A DNA stretch of 64,000 nucleotides from CAZHHM01 sp964532225 (GTDB taxonomy: Bacteria; Margulisbacteria; WOR-1; JAKLHX01), in contig CAZHHM010000005.1 of NCBI GenBank assembly GCA_964532225.1, positions 1 to 64,000 of the forward strand, in the 5' to 3' direction. Made by a program: the position numbers and the translations under genes. The notes under the pieces were generated by a model. That model ran no database searches. It had not been told where the DNA came from and saw only the letters and a program-made list of their open reading frames with translations. Positions 42,951-52,223 of this stretch are shown here, one piece after another (positions within the stretch are counted from its first letter, which is position 1; every line of letters starts with the position of its first letter).

Positions 42951-43349
42951 CTATCCCTTATCGGCCATTTCTTTGAGAAATCTCTCTCTAATTTGTGACG
43001 GAATGGGCTTTGTTTTTATGTCAGGCCCCACACAGACCATCACCGTCTTTGCCTTGACAAGCTCTGCCCCGCCCCTGCCCCTGACGCTGTAGCCGAAAGT
43101 AAGGCTCGCTCGTGAGATATCGACAGGGAAAGCCGTCACATCCAGCTCGTCCCCGTATCTTGCAGGAGACTTATAGTCGATCTCCTGCCTGGCGACAACG
43201 AAAAGGACGTCCTCTTCCGCCATTCCGGCTACGTTCATCCCAAGTTTTTCGAAGAACTCAGTCCTTGCCTCCTCGAGGAACTTAAGATAATTGCCGTAAT
43301 AAACTATACCGCCGCAGTCAGTGTCATGGTAGTAGATGCGTATCTTCAT
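42951..43349 (-). CDS. YbgC/4HBT-type acyl-CoA thioesterase
   Basis: A 132-residue hotdog-fold thioesterase. The YbgC active-site signature is YYHDTDCGGIVYYGNYLKF with the catalytic Asp, and EIDYKSPARYGDELDV follows. These enzymes hydrolyse short or medium acyl-CoAs or 4-hydroxybenzoyl-CoA. The substrate here is unknown. ATG 43349 is six bases after TAAAAT on the minus strand with no Shine-Dalgarno, another leaderless candidate. Confidence 0.9.
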   Translation of the reverse strand: MKIRIYYHDTDCGGIVYYGNYLKFLEEARTEFFEKLGMNVAGMAEEDVLFVVARQEIDYKSPARYGDELDVTAFPVDISRASLTFGYSVRGRGGAELVKAKTVMVCVGPDIKTKPIPSQIRERFLKEMADKG

Positions 43350-43355
43350 AGTGCC

Positions 43356-43361
43356 ATTTTA
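43356..43361 (-). promoter_or_regulatory. -10 box of the thioesterase gene, leaderless type
   Basis: The minus strand reads TAAAAT, then GGCACT (six bases), then ATG 43349. It drives the thioesterase, deaminase and queH genes. Confidence 0.55.
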
Positions 43362-43383
43362 GCAGTTATACGGGGCGAAAGGT

Positions 43384-43758
43384 TCAGTCCTGTTTTCTTG
43401 TAAGCTCGTTTATAGCGTTAATGATATCTGACTCCTCGAAAGGCTTTGTCAGGTACCTGTCGGCCTGGCAGAGGTTCATCGAGATCATCCTGTCCTTTTC
43501 GCGGTTCCTGGCGGTAAGCATTATGACGGGGATATCTTTTGAGACGTCCTCGGTCTTAAGCATCCTGCAGACCGTATTGCCGTCAAGGACAGGGAGCATC
43601 ACGTCAAGCAGCACGATGTCAGGCGTTTCTTCTTTCACCTTATCGAATGCTTCGAGGCCGTCATGCGCTTTTGTTACCTCATGCCCGTATGACCTGAGCA
43701 TTGCCTCAAGTATGTCGGCTATATCCTTTTCATCGTCCACTACGAGCACTTTTGCCAT
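43384..43758 (-). CDS. Single-domain response regulator (CheY-like)
   Basis: A 124-residue receiver domain without an output domain. The acidic pair is VLVVDDEKD, the phospho-acceptor Asp is in IVLLDVMLP, and Thr and Lys are in MLTARN and RYLTKPF. No kinase gene is adjacent. The PAS kinase at 15.9-17.5 kb, whose neighbour lacks a receiver, is one possible partner (speculation). A TATAAT on the minus strand lies about 28 bases upstream, with a GGTAAAGG Shine-Dalgarno-like element. Confidence 0.92.
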   Translation of the reverse strand: MAKVLVVDDEKDIADILEAMLRSYGHEVTKAHDGLEAFDKVKEETPDIVLLDVMLPVLDGNTVCRMLKTEDVSKDIPVIMLTARNREKDRMISMNLCQADRYLTKPFEESDIINAINELTRKQD

Positions 43759-43804
43759 TGATCAGTACCTTTACCGCCTTTAATTATACAGTACCCTCAA
43801 TTGT

Positions 43805-43833
43805 TTGACACTCTTTTACATGTATCGTATCAT
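43805..43833 (+). promoter_or_regulatory. plsY promoter
   Basis: A perfect TTGACA (43805-43810), a 17-bp spacer and TATCAT (43828-43833) precede ATG 43843 by nine bases. The expected leader is only 2-3 nt and no Shine-Dalgarno is present. The spacer contains TACATGTA. Confidence 0.75.
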
Positions 43834-43842
43834 TAGAAAGTA

Positions 43843-44430
43843 ATGCAATTCACTCTGACCATCATACTCTCTTTCTTTTCCGGGTCAATACCTTTCGGAC
43901 TGCTTGCCGGGAAGCTAAAAGGGATAGACATCAGGAAGTCCGGGAGCGGGAATATCGGAGCGACCAACGCTCTTAGGGCCCTGGGGCCCGCCTTCGGCAT
44001 ACCCGTGCTCGTTCTGGACATCTTAAAAGGCACACTGCCCGTAGTTGCCGCTCAGATGCTGTTCAATGATCCTCTGACAGCGCTTGCCTCGGGTCTGGCC
44101 GCGATCTTAGGCCATATGTACACACCTTTCTCAGGCTTCAAAGGAGGCAAAGGAGTAGCAACGACGCTGGGCGTACTGCTAGGCCTGACCCCGGACCTCT
44201 TTCTCATTACCGGGGCCGTCATGGTTGCGATAATCGCTGCTACAAGATATGTGTCCCTAGGCTCTGTGGCCGGGGCCATACTTTTGTCTTGCCTTATGTT
44301 CATCGCGGGTAAACCGCTCCCCTACTGCTGGGCATCAGTGTTTATCGCAGCGTTCATTATCTACAAACATGTTCCCAACATGAAAAGGCTTGCCGAAGGC
44401 AAAGAGAACAAGCTATGGGGCGGGAAATGA
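43843..44430 (+). CDS. plsY: Glycerol-3-phosphate acyltransferase PlsY
   Basis: A 195-residue polytopic membrane enzyme that acylates glycerol 3-phosphate from acyl-phosphate, the first step in phospholipid synthesis. Signature motifs are SGSIPFGLLAG, SGNIGATNALRALG, and the glycine-rich FKGGKGVATTLGV. Several hydrophobic helices are evident. It is co-transcribed with gpsA, which makes its substrate, via an ATGA overlap. Confidence 0.95.
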   Translation: MQFTLTIILSFFSGSIPFGLLAGKLKGIDIRKSGSGNIGATNALRALGPAFGIPVLVLDILKGTLPVVAAQMLFNDPLTALASGLAAILGHMYTPFSGFKGGKGVATTLGVLLGLTPDLFLITGAVMVAIIAATRYVSLGSVAGAILLSCLMFIAGKPLPYCWASVFIAAFIIYKHVPNMKRLAEGKENKLWGGK

Positions 44431-45416
44431 AGATAGCCGTCATCGGGGCCGGAGCTTGGGGAACTACACTTGCCGACCTTTCCGGTAAAGCAGGCCATGA
44501 TGTGCTTTTATGGTGCCGCGAACCGGAGGTCATGGAGTCCGTATCCAAAGAAGCGGTGAACAGTGTTTTTCTTCCCGGGATAAAGCTCCATCCATCGGTC
44601 AAGGCAACAACAGACCTGCCCTCAGCTGTCCGTAAAGCAGAGATCATTATCTGCGTAGTCCCAACGCAATTCCTGAGAAATACTCTTACACAGGCGGATA
44701 AAAGCGAATGGAACGGAAAGACCGTGGTCAGCGCCACTAAAGGCATCGAACAGGAAAGCCTTATGTTCCCGTCGGATATCATTTCCTCGGTCACGGGGAT
44801 TAATGATATCGCCGTGCTTTCAGGTCCCAATCTCTCAAAAGAGATAGCACAAGGCCTGCCTGCAGCTTCAGTCGCTGCCAGCCGCGACATCAGGACAGCA
44901 GGATCCGTGCAGAAAGCGATCTCGACCGACAAATTCAGGATATATACCGCGAAAGACGTTAAAGGCGTCGAGACCGGCGGCGCTCTAAAGAACGTCATCG
45001 CGATAGCCGCAGGAATTTGCGACGGAATGGGTTACGGGAACAACGCAAAATCGGCTGTGATCGTAAGAGGGATATCCGAGATAAGCAGGCTGGGCGTTGC
45101 GCTTGGGGCGTCCCCCGAAACATTTGCCGGCCTGAGCGGTATTGGGGACCTGATAACTACCTGCCAGAGCAGCCTCTCCAGGAACCATTATGTCGGAGAA
45201 CAGCTTGCCACAGGAAAAAAGCTTGACGGGATACTAAAGAACATGAGGGCTGTGGCGGAAGGCATAGATACTTCTGTTTCAGCAGTCAGACTGTCCGAAA
45301 AGACCGGGATCGAAATGCCTATATCAAAAGAAGTATATCTCGTCCTGCATAAAGGCAAATCGCCTTCTGAAGCGATGAAGGACCTGCTGTCGAGAAAGCT
45401 TAAGAAAGAGGACTAA
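44427..45416 (+). CDS. gpsA: NAD(P)-dependent glycerol-3-phosphate dehydrogenase
   Basis: Makes sn-glycerol 3-phosphate from dihydroxyacetone phosphate for lipid synthesis. The 329 residues include the nucleotide site MKIAVIGAGAWGTTLA, SGPNLSKEIA, and the catalytic-domain segments GGALKNVIAIAAG and GLSGIGDLITTC. ATG 44427 overlaps the plsY stop. An in-frame start at 44415 is less likely. Confidence 0.96.
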   Translation: MKIAVIGAGAWGTTLADLSGKAGHDVLLWCREPEVMESVSKEAVNSVFLPGIKLHPSVKATTDLPSAVRKAEIIICVVPTQFLRNTLTQADKSEWNGKTVVSATKGIEQESLMFPSDIISSVTGINDIAVLSGPNLSKEIAQGLPAASVAASRDIRTAGSVQKAISTDKFRIYTAKDVKGVETGGALKNVIAIAAGICDGMGYGNNAKSAVIVRGISEISRLGVALGASPETFAGLSGIGDLITTCQSSLSRNHYVGEQLATGKKLDGILKNMRAVAEGIDTSVSAVRLSEKTGIEMPISKEVYLVLHKGKSPSEAMKDLLSRKLKKED

Positions 45417-45423
45417 TCCCCCA

Positions 45424-46512
45424 ATGCCCGCAGAAAAAGCCATATTGGTCGGAGTGGAACTGGAAAAAGAAGCGCTGCCTGTAGAGCATTCTCTCGAAGA
45501 GCTCGGCCGGCTTGCAGTTACGGCCGGCGCTTCCGTGGAAGGCCGGATAATTCAAAAAAGGCCCAGCCCTGACCCCAGGTATTTCATAGGTTCGGGAAAA
45601 GTCGAGGAGATAAAAAGGCTTGCAGACGAAAAGAAGGCCAACATCGTGATATTCGATTCGGCCATATCCCCTTCCCAGCAGAGGAATATCGAAGAAGCGC
45701 TGGACATCAAGGTCGTGGACAGGACACAGCTGATCCTTGATATCTTCGCCCTTCACGCGCATACTCACGAGGGCAAACTTCAGGTGGAGCTGGCCCAGGA
45801 CGAATACATGCTCACCAGGCTGACCGGCAAAGGCATAGATATGTCCAGACTGGGCGGAGGGATAAGGACCAGGGGCCCCGGAGAAACTAAGCTCGAAACG
45901 GACCGCAGGAACATAAGGAAAAGGGTCTCTCTCCTGAAAAAAGAGATAGAAGCTTACCGCAGGTCAAGACAAACGAGGAGAAGCTCCAGGACTTCGGGCA
46001 ATGTGCATAATGTCTCTCTCGTTGGTTATACGAACAGCGGCAAATCAACTCTGATGAATGCCCTTACCAAGTCCAACGTGCTTTCAAAAGACATGCTCTT
46101 TGCAACTCTTGATACCACGACCAGAAGGATGCATCTTGAGGGGTCGGGAACAGTTCTGCTCTCCGACACGGTGGGTTTCATATCAAAACTGCCGCACCAG
46201 CTTGTCGACGCTTTCAGGGCGACACTGGAGGAAGTGTGCGAGGCGGACCTTCTGCTGCATGTGGTCGACCTGAGCTCGGATTACATGCAGGCGCAGATAG
46301 ATTCAGTGTATTCTATCCTTGAGGAGATCGGAGCCATAAAAAAACCGATGATAACCGTGTTCAACAAGTCGGACAAAAAGGTCCACCATGAAATTGACGA
46401 ACTGCTTAAGAGATATCAGCCTGCCATTGAGGTCTCGGCCTTAAAGAACGAGGGCCTGAGCTCCCTGCGCGATCTTATATCTTCCTGCCTGCTGCAGCTG
46501 CAAAAGGCCTGA
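45424..46512 (+). CDS. hflX: GTPase HflX
   Basis: A 362-residue ribosome-associated GTPase that splits stalled ribosomes. The N-terminal HflX domain contains DPRYFIGSGKVEEIK and GETKLETDRR. The G domain has the P-loop VGYTNSGKSTLMN, G3 DTVGFI and G4 NKSD. It follows gpsA by seven bases. Its 3' end overlaps the convergent aroF by 38 bp, with no terminator between them. Confidence 0.96.
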   Translation: MPAEKAILVGVELEKEALPVEHSLEELGRLAVTAGASVEGRIIQKRPSPDPRYFIGSGKVEEIKRLADEKKANIVIFDSAISPSQQRNIEEALDIKVVDRTQLILDIFALHAHTHEGKLQVELAQDEYMLTRLTGKGIDMSRLGGGIRTRGPGETKLETDRRNIRKRVSLLKKEIEAYRRSRQTRRSSRTSGNVHNVSLVGYTNSGKSTLMNALTKSNVLSKDMLFATLDTTTRRMHLEGSGTVLLSDTVGFISKLPHQLVDAFRATLEEVCEADLLLHVVDLSSDYMQAQIDSVYSILEEIGAIKKPMITVFNKSDKKVHHEIDELLKRYQPAIEVSALKNEGLSSLRDLISSCLLQLQKA

Positions 46513-47494
46513 GCTCCTTCATAAGCTTTTCGAAGTTATCGAAGTTCAGCGACTGCTCTCCGTCGGACATGGCCTCTTCCGGTCTTGGATAGACCTCTAT
46601 GATAAGCCCGTCAGCGCCTGCGGCCACTGCCGCTTTTGCCATCGGTGCGACCAGGTTCCACTTGCCCACCCCATGGCTCGGGTCAACAACGACAGGAAGA
46701 TGGCTCAGCTGTTTGATCACCGGCACAGCGCTCAGATCAAGCGTGTTCCTTGTGAACTTCTCGAACGTCCTGATGCCTCTTTCGCAAAGAATGACGTTCT
46801 TGTTGCCTTCGCTCATGACATACTCGGCAGACATGAGCAATTCTTCTATTGTCGCTGAAAGCCCTCTTTTAAGAAGGACCGGTTTGTTCGTTTTTCCCAC
46901 TTCTTTTAAAAGGACGAAGTTCTGCATGTTCCTTGCGCCTATCTGTATCATGTCGGTGTACCTGCAGATAAGCTCAACGTCCCTGGTATCCATTACTTCG
47001 GTGACCACCGGAAGTCCCGTCGCCTTTTTCGCGTCCACGAGGAGTTTAAGTCCTTCTTCTCCCAGGCCCTGGAATGAATAAGGGGATGTTCTCGGCTTGA
47101 ACGCCCCGCCTCTCAGCATGTTCGCTCCGGATGCTTTGACCGCCTTGGCGATCTCCATAATCTGTTCGCGTTTTTCCACCGAGCACGGACCGGCCATAAC
47201 GGCGATCTGACAGCCTTCGCCGATCTTCACCCCGCCGCCGACATCCACTATAGTGTCAAGAGGATGGAATTCGCGGCTGACCAGCTTGTAGGGTTTGCTT
47301 ACATGGATGATCTCGGAAACTCCGCTCATCATCTGGATAGTGTCCAGCTGGAGGGTCGACTTATCCCCTATCGCGCCTACTATGGTCTGGCTCACTCCTC
47401 TTGAGATGTGAGTGCCGAAACCTTTGTTCTTCAGCTTTTCTACTACCGCATTTATATCGCCATCGGAGGCCTGGGGCTTCATTACTATGATCAT
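46475..47494 (-). CDS. aroF: 3-deoxy-7-phosphoheptulonate synthase (DAHP synthase, type I beta)
   Basis: First enzyme of the shikimate pathway. The 339 residues comprise an N-terminal ferredoxin-like regulatory domain (about 1-70, MIIVMKPQASDGDINAVVEK) and a TIM-barrel with AVMAGPCSVEK, GGAFKPRTSPYSFQG and VDPSHGVGK. This N-terminal domain is typical of Thermotoga/Bacillus-type enzymes feedback-controlled by aromatic amino acids or intermediates. It follows aroH by 12 bases. Confidence 0.96.
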   Translation of the reverse strand: MIIVMKPQASDGDINAVVEKLKNKGFGTHISRGVSQTIVGAIGDKSTLQLDTIQMMSGVSEIIHVSKPYKLVSREFHPLDTIVDVGGGVKIGEGCQIAVMAGPCSVEKREQIMEIAKAVKASGANMLRGGAFKPRTSPYSFQGLGEEGLKLLVDAKKATGLPVVTEVMDTRDVELICRYTDMIQIGARNMQNFVLLKEVGKTNKPVLLKRGLSATIEELLMSAEYVMSEGNKNVILCERGIRTFEKFTRNTLDLSAVPVIKQLSHLPVVVDPSHGVGKWNLVAPMAKAAVAAGADGLIIEVYPRPEEAMSDGEQSLNFDNFEKLMKELRPFAAAAGRKI

Positions 47495-47506
47495 GGATAA
47501 CTCCTA

Positions 47507-47896
47507 TCAGCTTAAATAATAGATATCTTTGTCCTTTGAACTAAGGTCGGGGCGGAGCTTTTTGGCGTCTTCGAGATAGATATGCTTCATTTCGGCCTGT
47601 TTCTTGTCGGTATTGACCACGACAAGCACTCTTATGCACTTTTTCAGGCTGCCTTCCACCTCTATCTCATTCGTGCACATAAGCGGAGTATATAGCCAGC
47701 CAAGCTCTCTGGCCGCTATCGCAGGAAATTCCTTTGTAAGGTCGCCTGTTACCGAGAACAGGATAAAAGATATATCCTCCACTTTTACTTTGTTCACTGA
47801 AACTATCTTTTCAAGGAGCATCTCGGTAGCGAACACGATCGAGTCCTTTTCGTTGTTCTTTACCGTTATCGCGCCTCTTATACCTCTAGTAGCCAT
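47507..47896 (-). CDS. aroH: Chorismate mutase, AroH type
   Basis: A 129-residue trimeric chorismate mutase of the Bacillus AroH class. The N-terminal RGIRGAITVKNNEKDSI holds the catalytic Arg, and NEIEVEGSLKKCIRVLV holds the active-site Glu and Arg. It converts chorismate to prephenate for Phe/Tyr. Its start overlaps the end of birA by 11 bp, and aroF follows, a compact aromatic pair. Confidence 0.94.
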   Translation of the reverse strand: MATRGIRGAITVKNNEKDSIVFATEMLLEKIVSVNKVKVEDISFILFSVTGDLTKEFPAIAARELGWLYTPLMCTNEIEVEGSLKKCIRVLVVVNTDKKQAEMKHIYLEDAKKLRPDLSSKDKDIYYLS

Positions 47897-48605
47897 TTAT
47901 GACCTCTCCGCTGAATATTTCCTTAATTCTACCATCTGGCATTTCCATCTTCAATGAGCCGGAAAGCCCTAACCCGACAGCCCGGCCCCTTACCTCGGAA
48001 CCTTCTTCCTTCACCGTGACATCCCTGTCCCTTAGCGAGGACAGCTCCCATGCTCTTGAGAGAAGAGAAGCGGAGCCTTCAGGAAGCGTCCCGATCGAGC
48101 GGCCCAGATCGTCGAGCACCAGGGCAAGAAAAGAATCCCTGTCGGTCCGTTCTCCGGACAGGGCCTCAAGAGAGACGGCTTTCTCCTTTAGACCGTCCGG
48201 GATATCGGCTGAAGAACAGTTAAGGTTTACGCCTACCCCGACGACCAGAACATCCTTTTTCTGTTCTGCCAGGATACCGGCCAGTTTTTTCCGTCCGGCA
48301 ACGATGTCATTCGGCCATTTTACATTCGCTCTGACACCCGCAGAGATCTCGATCGCGCGTACTACCGCAAGAGCGGCCGCAGTAGTGACGAGACCGCCCG
48401 GAAGACCGGCCCCTTTTTTGTTGAGTATCAACGAGAAAAAAAGATGCTGACCGGGGAAAGAGGTCCAGGTCCTTCCCATCCTTCCCTTCCCTGCTGTCTG
48501 TGTATCCGCAACGATGACAGTCCCGTCCTTGGCATCAGCTCCAAGGGATAGAGCAAGATCGTTAGTTGAAGAGACCTCTTCAAACCTTACGATATCAAAG
48601 CCCAT
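47886..48605 (-). CDS. birA: Biotin-protein ligase, catalytic domain only
   Basis: A 239-residue enzyme that attaches biotin to acetyl-CoA carboxylase. Motifs are AGKGRMGRTW and NVKWPNDIVAGRKKLAGIL. The C-terminal beta-barrel is present. The N-terminal helix-turn-helix of E. coli BirA is absent, so it is a class I ligase without repressor function. It lies nine bases after the SLH porin. Confidence 0.94.
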   Translation of the reverse strand: MGFDIVRFEEVSSTNDLALSLGADAKDGTVIVADTQTAGKGRMGRTWTSFPGQHLFFSLILNKKGAGLPGGLVTTAAALAVVRAIEISAGVRANVKWPNDIVAGRKKLAGILAEQKKDVLVVGVGVNLNCSSADIPDGLKEKAVSLEALSGERTDRDSFLALVLDDLGRSIGTLPEGSASLLSRAWELSSLRDRDVTVKEEGSEVRGRAVGLGLSGSLKMEMPDGRIKEIFSGEVINGY

Positions 48606-48614
48606 CGCTGACCT

Positions 48615-50078
48615 TTAGAATCTGGTCGTCATCCCCAAGATAAGAAGGTCATCCGTGGTCTCCGCGGCATTCGGATCGATCTCCAGCCTGTAAGCCGCTG
48701 TCGCTGTCGTTGACTGCGCCAGTGACATATCAAGCTGTACCTGCGAAGTAAGTTTTGAGCCTGCCTCTCCCCGTCCATACCTGTATGAGCTCGAAAGCGC
48801 CATATTGTTGATGAGGCTGAACGAGACCTGCTCCGACACCAGCTTTTTCAGCTTGATCTGTAATGACCGGCTACCGTTTGTCAAAGGCCTGTCGAAAGGA
48901 TCGAACCCGACCATGGTCCACTGGTCAAGAGGATCGCCTGCCGGGATGTATTCCGAGCCCGCGACCACGGCCTTAACGTCGAACATAAGCTGCATCCTGA
49001 CCTTATCCTCGAAAGTGAACCCGGACGAAACGACCATCTTGTGGTAGTCAAGGTTCCTGAAGGAACCTGCCTTGAGGTCGAGGAAGTATGACAGCACATC
49101 GTTGGGCTGTGCCGAGATATTGAGCCCTGATTTAAAATTGGTACGCCTTGTCTGTCCTACGAGGACGTTCTCAGTGAAATAATCCCCGCGCAAAGTGACC
49201 GTTCCCTTGCCCAGCATCGGAACACTGTCAAATGACCTGGTCAGTGCGGCTCCAGTCTGTGACACGCCGACAGAACCGGCACTTGCAGCAGAAGTGGCAA
49301 TGTCATGCGCTCTGAAATAACCGCTGACGGTATTGCCGAAAACGACCGTGGTCGCCTTTATGCCGGGATAGGGCCTCATATAAGTCCTGTTCACTTCGGA
49401 TGGGATCCCAGATAAATGGCGCTGAGGGCCGGGGCCTACCGTGGTCGATACAGTAAGGGGCAGTGAAGCGTCCGGTCTTATGACAAGCTCTGCGTCGAGC
49501 ATCTTGAATATATCCTGAGAACCTCCGTACAGACCTCCGTCCATAGTGTCAAAATTCACCGAGAGTGATTCAACCCCTTCCATTGACGGGCTGAATGACG
49601 CGGTCACTCTGTAATTCATGAAAAGGCCCTGCCTTGAAACCGAAGGCACGGTCTGTCCGGCGAGCATGTTCCCCGCCATCAACTGCACGCCGAAAGAACC
49701 CGAGAACGGATCGTACTGCGCTTTCTTGAGATAAGTCCCGTTCTCGACTTCGTCCTTTATCGATTTGATCTCGGTTTTAAGCTCGGCCGCCAGCTTCTCC
49801 ACCCCGGTAACTCCAAGGTATTCGATAAGCTTTGCCATCAGTCCAGCGGTCTCATACCTTGTAATATCCTTATTGCCCCTGAAGGTGCCGTCCTGGTAGC
49901 CTCCGGTAATGCCCAGGTTGACCAGCTTGTTCACCGCGCCTGCCGCCCAATGCGAGTTCGGCATATCTTTAAAGACGCCTGTAGATGTCTCTTCTGTTTT
50001 CTTGGTCGACTTTGGCTTGGCCAACGCCATCCCGGACATCACGAACACGATCAGCACAAGAACAGCCAGTCTTTTCAT
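48615..50078 (-). CDS. SLH-domain outer-membrane porin (OmpM-like)
   Basis: A 487-residue exported protein. It has a signal peptide (KRLAVLVLIVFVMSGMALA) and one SLH domain at about residues 33-90 (VFKDMPNSHWAAGAVNKLV, ITRYETAGLMAKL) for binding secondary wall polymer or modified peptidoglycan. A short coiled coil follows (EKLAAELKTEIKSIKDEVEN). The remaining 370 residues are strand-rich, typical of a beta-barrel. Such proteins tether the outer membrane in Negativicutes, Cyanobacteria and related diderms. AAGGAG seven bases before ATG 50078 sets the start. It follows the GT28-like gene by 17 bases. Confidence 0.88.
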   Translation of the reverse strand: MKRLAVLVLIVFVMSGMALAKPKSTKKTEETSTGVFKDMPNSHWAAGAVNKLVNLGITGGYQDGTFRGNKDITRYETAGLMAKLIEYLGVTGVEKLAAELKTEIKSIKDEVENGTYLKKAQYDPFSGSFGVQLMAGNMLAGQTVPSVSRQGLFMNYRVTASFSPSMEGVESLSVNFDTMDGGLYGGSQDIFKMLDAELVIRPDASLPLTVSTTVGPGPQRHLSGIPSEVNRTYMRPYPGIKATTVVFGNTVSGYFRAHDIATSAASAGSVGVSQTGAALTRSFDSVPMLGKGTVTLRGDYFTENVLVGQTRRTNFKSGLNISAQPNDVLSYFLDLKAGSFRNLDYHKMVVSSGFTFEDKVRMQLMFDVKAVVAGSEYIPAGDPLDQWTMVGFDPFDRPLTNGSRSLQIKLKKLVSEQVSFSLINNMALSSSYRYGRGEAGSKLTSQVQLDMSLAQSTTATAAYRLEIDPNAAETTDDLLILGMTTRF

Positions 50079-50095
50079 CGATATCTCCTTCATGG

Positions 50096-51220
50096 TTATT
50101 TAAGCGCCCCGAGAATTTCCTTTGCGATATCGAAAACCGCATGAGGATTATTTGCTTTTTTCATATTGGCCTTCACGCTCTTATATAGCTTTGTGCCCAT
50201 GAACTGCTTGATGACGAGAGGCATCTGCCTGTAGTCCTTGTTCACCACGCCCAGACCGTTCTTCACGACATGGTCCACATTGCCTTCCTCCTGTCCGGGA
50301 AGCCAGCTGGTGATCACCATTGGCAGCTCTTTTGCGAGCGCTTCAGCGATAGACCCGGGACCAGCCTTTGTTATGACAAGGTCCGAAGCGGTCATGATCT
50401 CCGGGACCTCATTGGTGAACCCGTACACCTTTATCGGGAAGGACAGTTTCGGCGACAGGCGTTCCAGCTTGTTTTGAAGAGATTTATTCCTGCCGGCGAT
50501 AATGATCATTTGAATATCCGGTCTTGCCCTGTCGAGCTCTTTGACTATGCGCATCATGTTCCCTCCGCCTTCTCCTCCACCCATGAGAAGAACGGTGAAA
50601 AGGTCCTTACGTATGCCCATTTCCTTTCTGATAGCGTCCTTGGTAGCAACAGGCCTTGTGAATTTCGGGTCTATAGGCAGGCCTATAAGCTTAAGCTGTG
50701 AAGGCGAAGCCCCGTATTCTATGCAGGCTTTCTTCGCGTCCTGTGTAGCGACTATGATCTTTGCCGCATCTTTGCAGACCCAAGAACGGTGAAGGCTGAC
50801 GGGGTCCGTTATTACGGTCATCAGAGGAACTACCCTTTTTGCTGTTTTCATTGCGGCTATTGTGATATGGTTCAGCAAAGGATGGACGGAAACAATGAGG
50901 TCGGGTTTGCGCCTTGCTATCAGCGACGCAAGCTCTTTTTCGATGAACGGCCTGGCTATCTTTTCCATCTGCTGGACCTTTTTCATGTCATTGAACCAGT
51001 AATAGAGCATACCCCACATGGCAGGAGAGTACTTAATTACCGGCGCGTAGAGCTTTGCGAAAATATTCAGGAATGCGCTGCATTCTGCAAAGACATCTAC
51101 CATCTCCTGGAGAGGGGCTTCCTTCTTCTTTATCTCGTCGACCGCCTTCATAAGTGAAGTGGCCGCGCTCCTGTGGCCTCCGCCGGTATCGGAGAACAGA
51201 TATAATATCTTTTTTTTCAT
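50096..51220 (-). CDS. MurG/MGDG-synthase-like glycosyltransferase
   Basis: A 374-residue GT28-type enzyme resembling monogalactosyldiacylglycerol synthases and processive diglucosyldiacylglycerol synthases. The N-terminal FSDTGGGHRSAATSLMKAV loop is typical of that group. The C-terminal donor site is VITKAGPGSIAEALAKELPMVI. It probably adds sugars to a lipid acceptor at the inner membrane. It sits between galE and the SLH porin in an envelope cluster. Confidence 0.85.
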   Translation of the reverse strand: MKKKILYLFSDTGGGHRSAATSLMKAVDEIKKKEAPLQEMVDVFAECSAFLNIFAKLYAPVIKYSPAMWGMLYYWFNDMKKVQQMEKIARPFIEKELASLIARRKPDLIVSVHPLLNHITIAAMKTAKRVVPLMTVITDPVSLHRSWVCKDAAKIIVATQDAKKACIEYGASPSQLKLIGLPIDPKFTRPVATKDAIRKEMGIRKDLFTVLLMGGGEGGGNMMRIVKELDRARPDIQMIIIAGRNKSLQNKLERLSPKLSFPIKVYGFTNEVPEIMTASDLVITKAGPGSIAEALAKELPMVITSWLPGQEEGNVDHVVKNGLGVVNKDYRQMPLVIKQFMGTKLYKSVKANMKKANNPHAVFDIAKEILGALK

Positions 51221-51233
51221 TGCCTTTTGCTCC

Positions 51234-52223
51234 TTAGGCCTTTGAATAGCCGTGCGGATGTTTCCCCATCCATGCCCAGGTATCGCCGATGATCTTTTCG
51301 ATACTTGAATGTTTTTGTGTCCAGCCGAGCTCTTTCTTTATCTTCGCCGAGCTGGCAATGAGCGACGGAGGGTCGCCCGGTCTCCTGGGCGCATCAACGG
51401 CATTGACCTTTTTTCCTGTGACCTTCTGGGCGGCCTCAACGACCTCCCTCACGGTGAACCCGTTCTCACTCCCCAGATTGAATATCGAGCTTTTGACGGT
51501 TTGTTTAAGGCTCTCGAGCGCGAGCACGTGGGCGGAAGCAAGGTCTTTGACATGGATATAATCCCTGACGCAGGTACCGTCCTTCGTGGGATAGTCACTG
51601 CCGAATATCTTGACCTGCGCGGTCTTGCCTGTCGCTCTAAGCACAAGCGGGATAAGATGCGTTTCTACTTCCCTGTCCTCACCGAGATCGTTATCAAGGT
51701 CAGCTCCCGCGGCATTAAAATACCGAAGGCTGACATGCTTTATGCCGTAAGCGATGTCGTACCATTTCATGTACTGCTCAACGATCAGCTTTGATTCACC
51801 GTAAGGGTTGGTGGGCTTTGTCGCCGCCGCCTCAGTAACAGGAACAGCGGACGGCTCACCGTACACCGCGGCGGAGGATGAAAATATGAACCTTTTCACT
51901 CCTGAAGCCGCCATTGCGTCAAGAAGATTGAAAGAAGCATAGATATTGTTCTCAAAATATTTCGAAGGGTCCTCCATGGACTCAGGCACTATCGTGAACG
52001 CCGCAAAATGCAGGACCGCATCAAAGCCCTTACCGGCCAAGGCTTTTTTTATCTCGTCCTTTTTCCTGAGATCGCCGATGATCAGCTCAACTCCCGGAGG
52101 AAGGGTCTCTTTGTGCCCGCATGAAAGATTATCAAAGACCGCTACTTCATGGCCGTTTTTAAGGAGCTCCCGGACCGTGGCGCCGCCGATAAAACCGGCT
52201 CCGCCGGTAACCAGCGTTCTCAA
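51234..52223 (-). CDS. galE: UDP-glucose 4-epimerase
   Basis: A 329-residue extended short-chain dehydrogenase. The NAD site is VTGGAGFIGGATVREL, the catalytic Ser/Thr region is FSSSAAVYGEP, and the YxxxK motif is NPYGESKLIVEQY. The C-terminal substrate segment RPGDPPSLIASS matches GalE. It would supply UDP-galactose to the neighbouring glycosyltransferases. It overlaps the GT4 gene by 4 bp. Confidence 0.94.
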   Translation of the reverse strand: MRTLVTGGAGFIGGATVRELLKNGHEVAVFDNLSCGHKETLPPGVELIIGDLRKKDEIKKALAGKGFDAVLHFAAFTIVPESMEDPSKYFENNIYASFNLLDAMAASGVKRFIFSSSAAVYGEPSAVPVTEAAATKPTNPYGESKLIVEQYMKWYDIAYGIKHVSLRYFNAAGADLDNDLGEDREVETHLIPLVLRATGKTAQVKIFGSDYPTKDGTCVRDYIHVKDLASAHVLALESLKQTVKSSIFNLGSENGFTVREVVEAAQKVTGKKVNAVDAPRRPGDPPSLIASSAKIKKELGWTQKHSSIEKIIGDTWAWMGKHPHGYSKA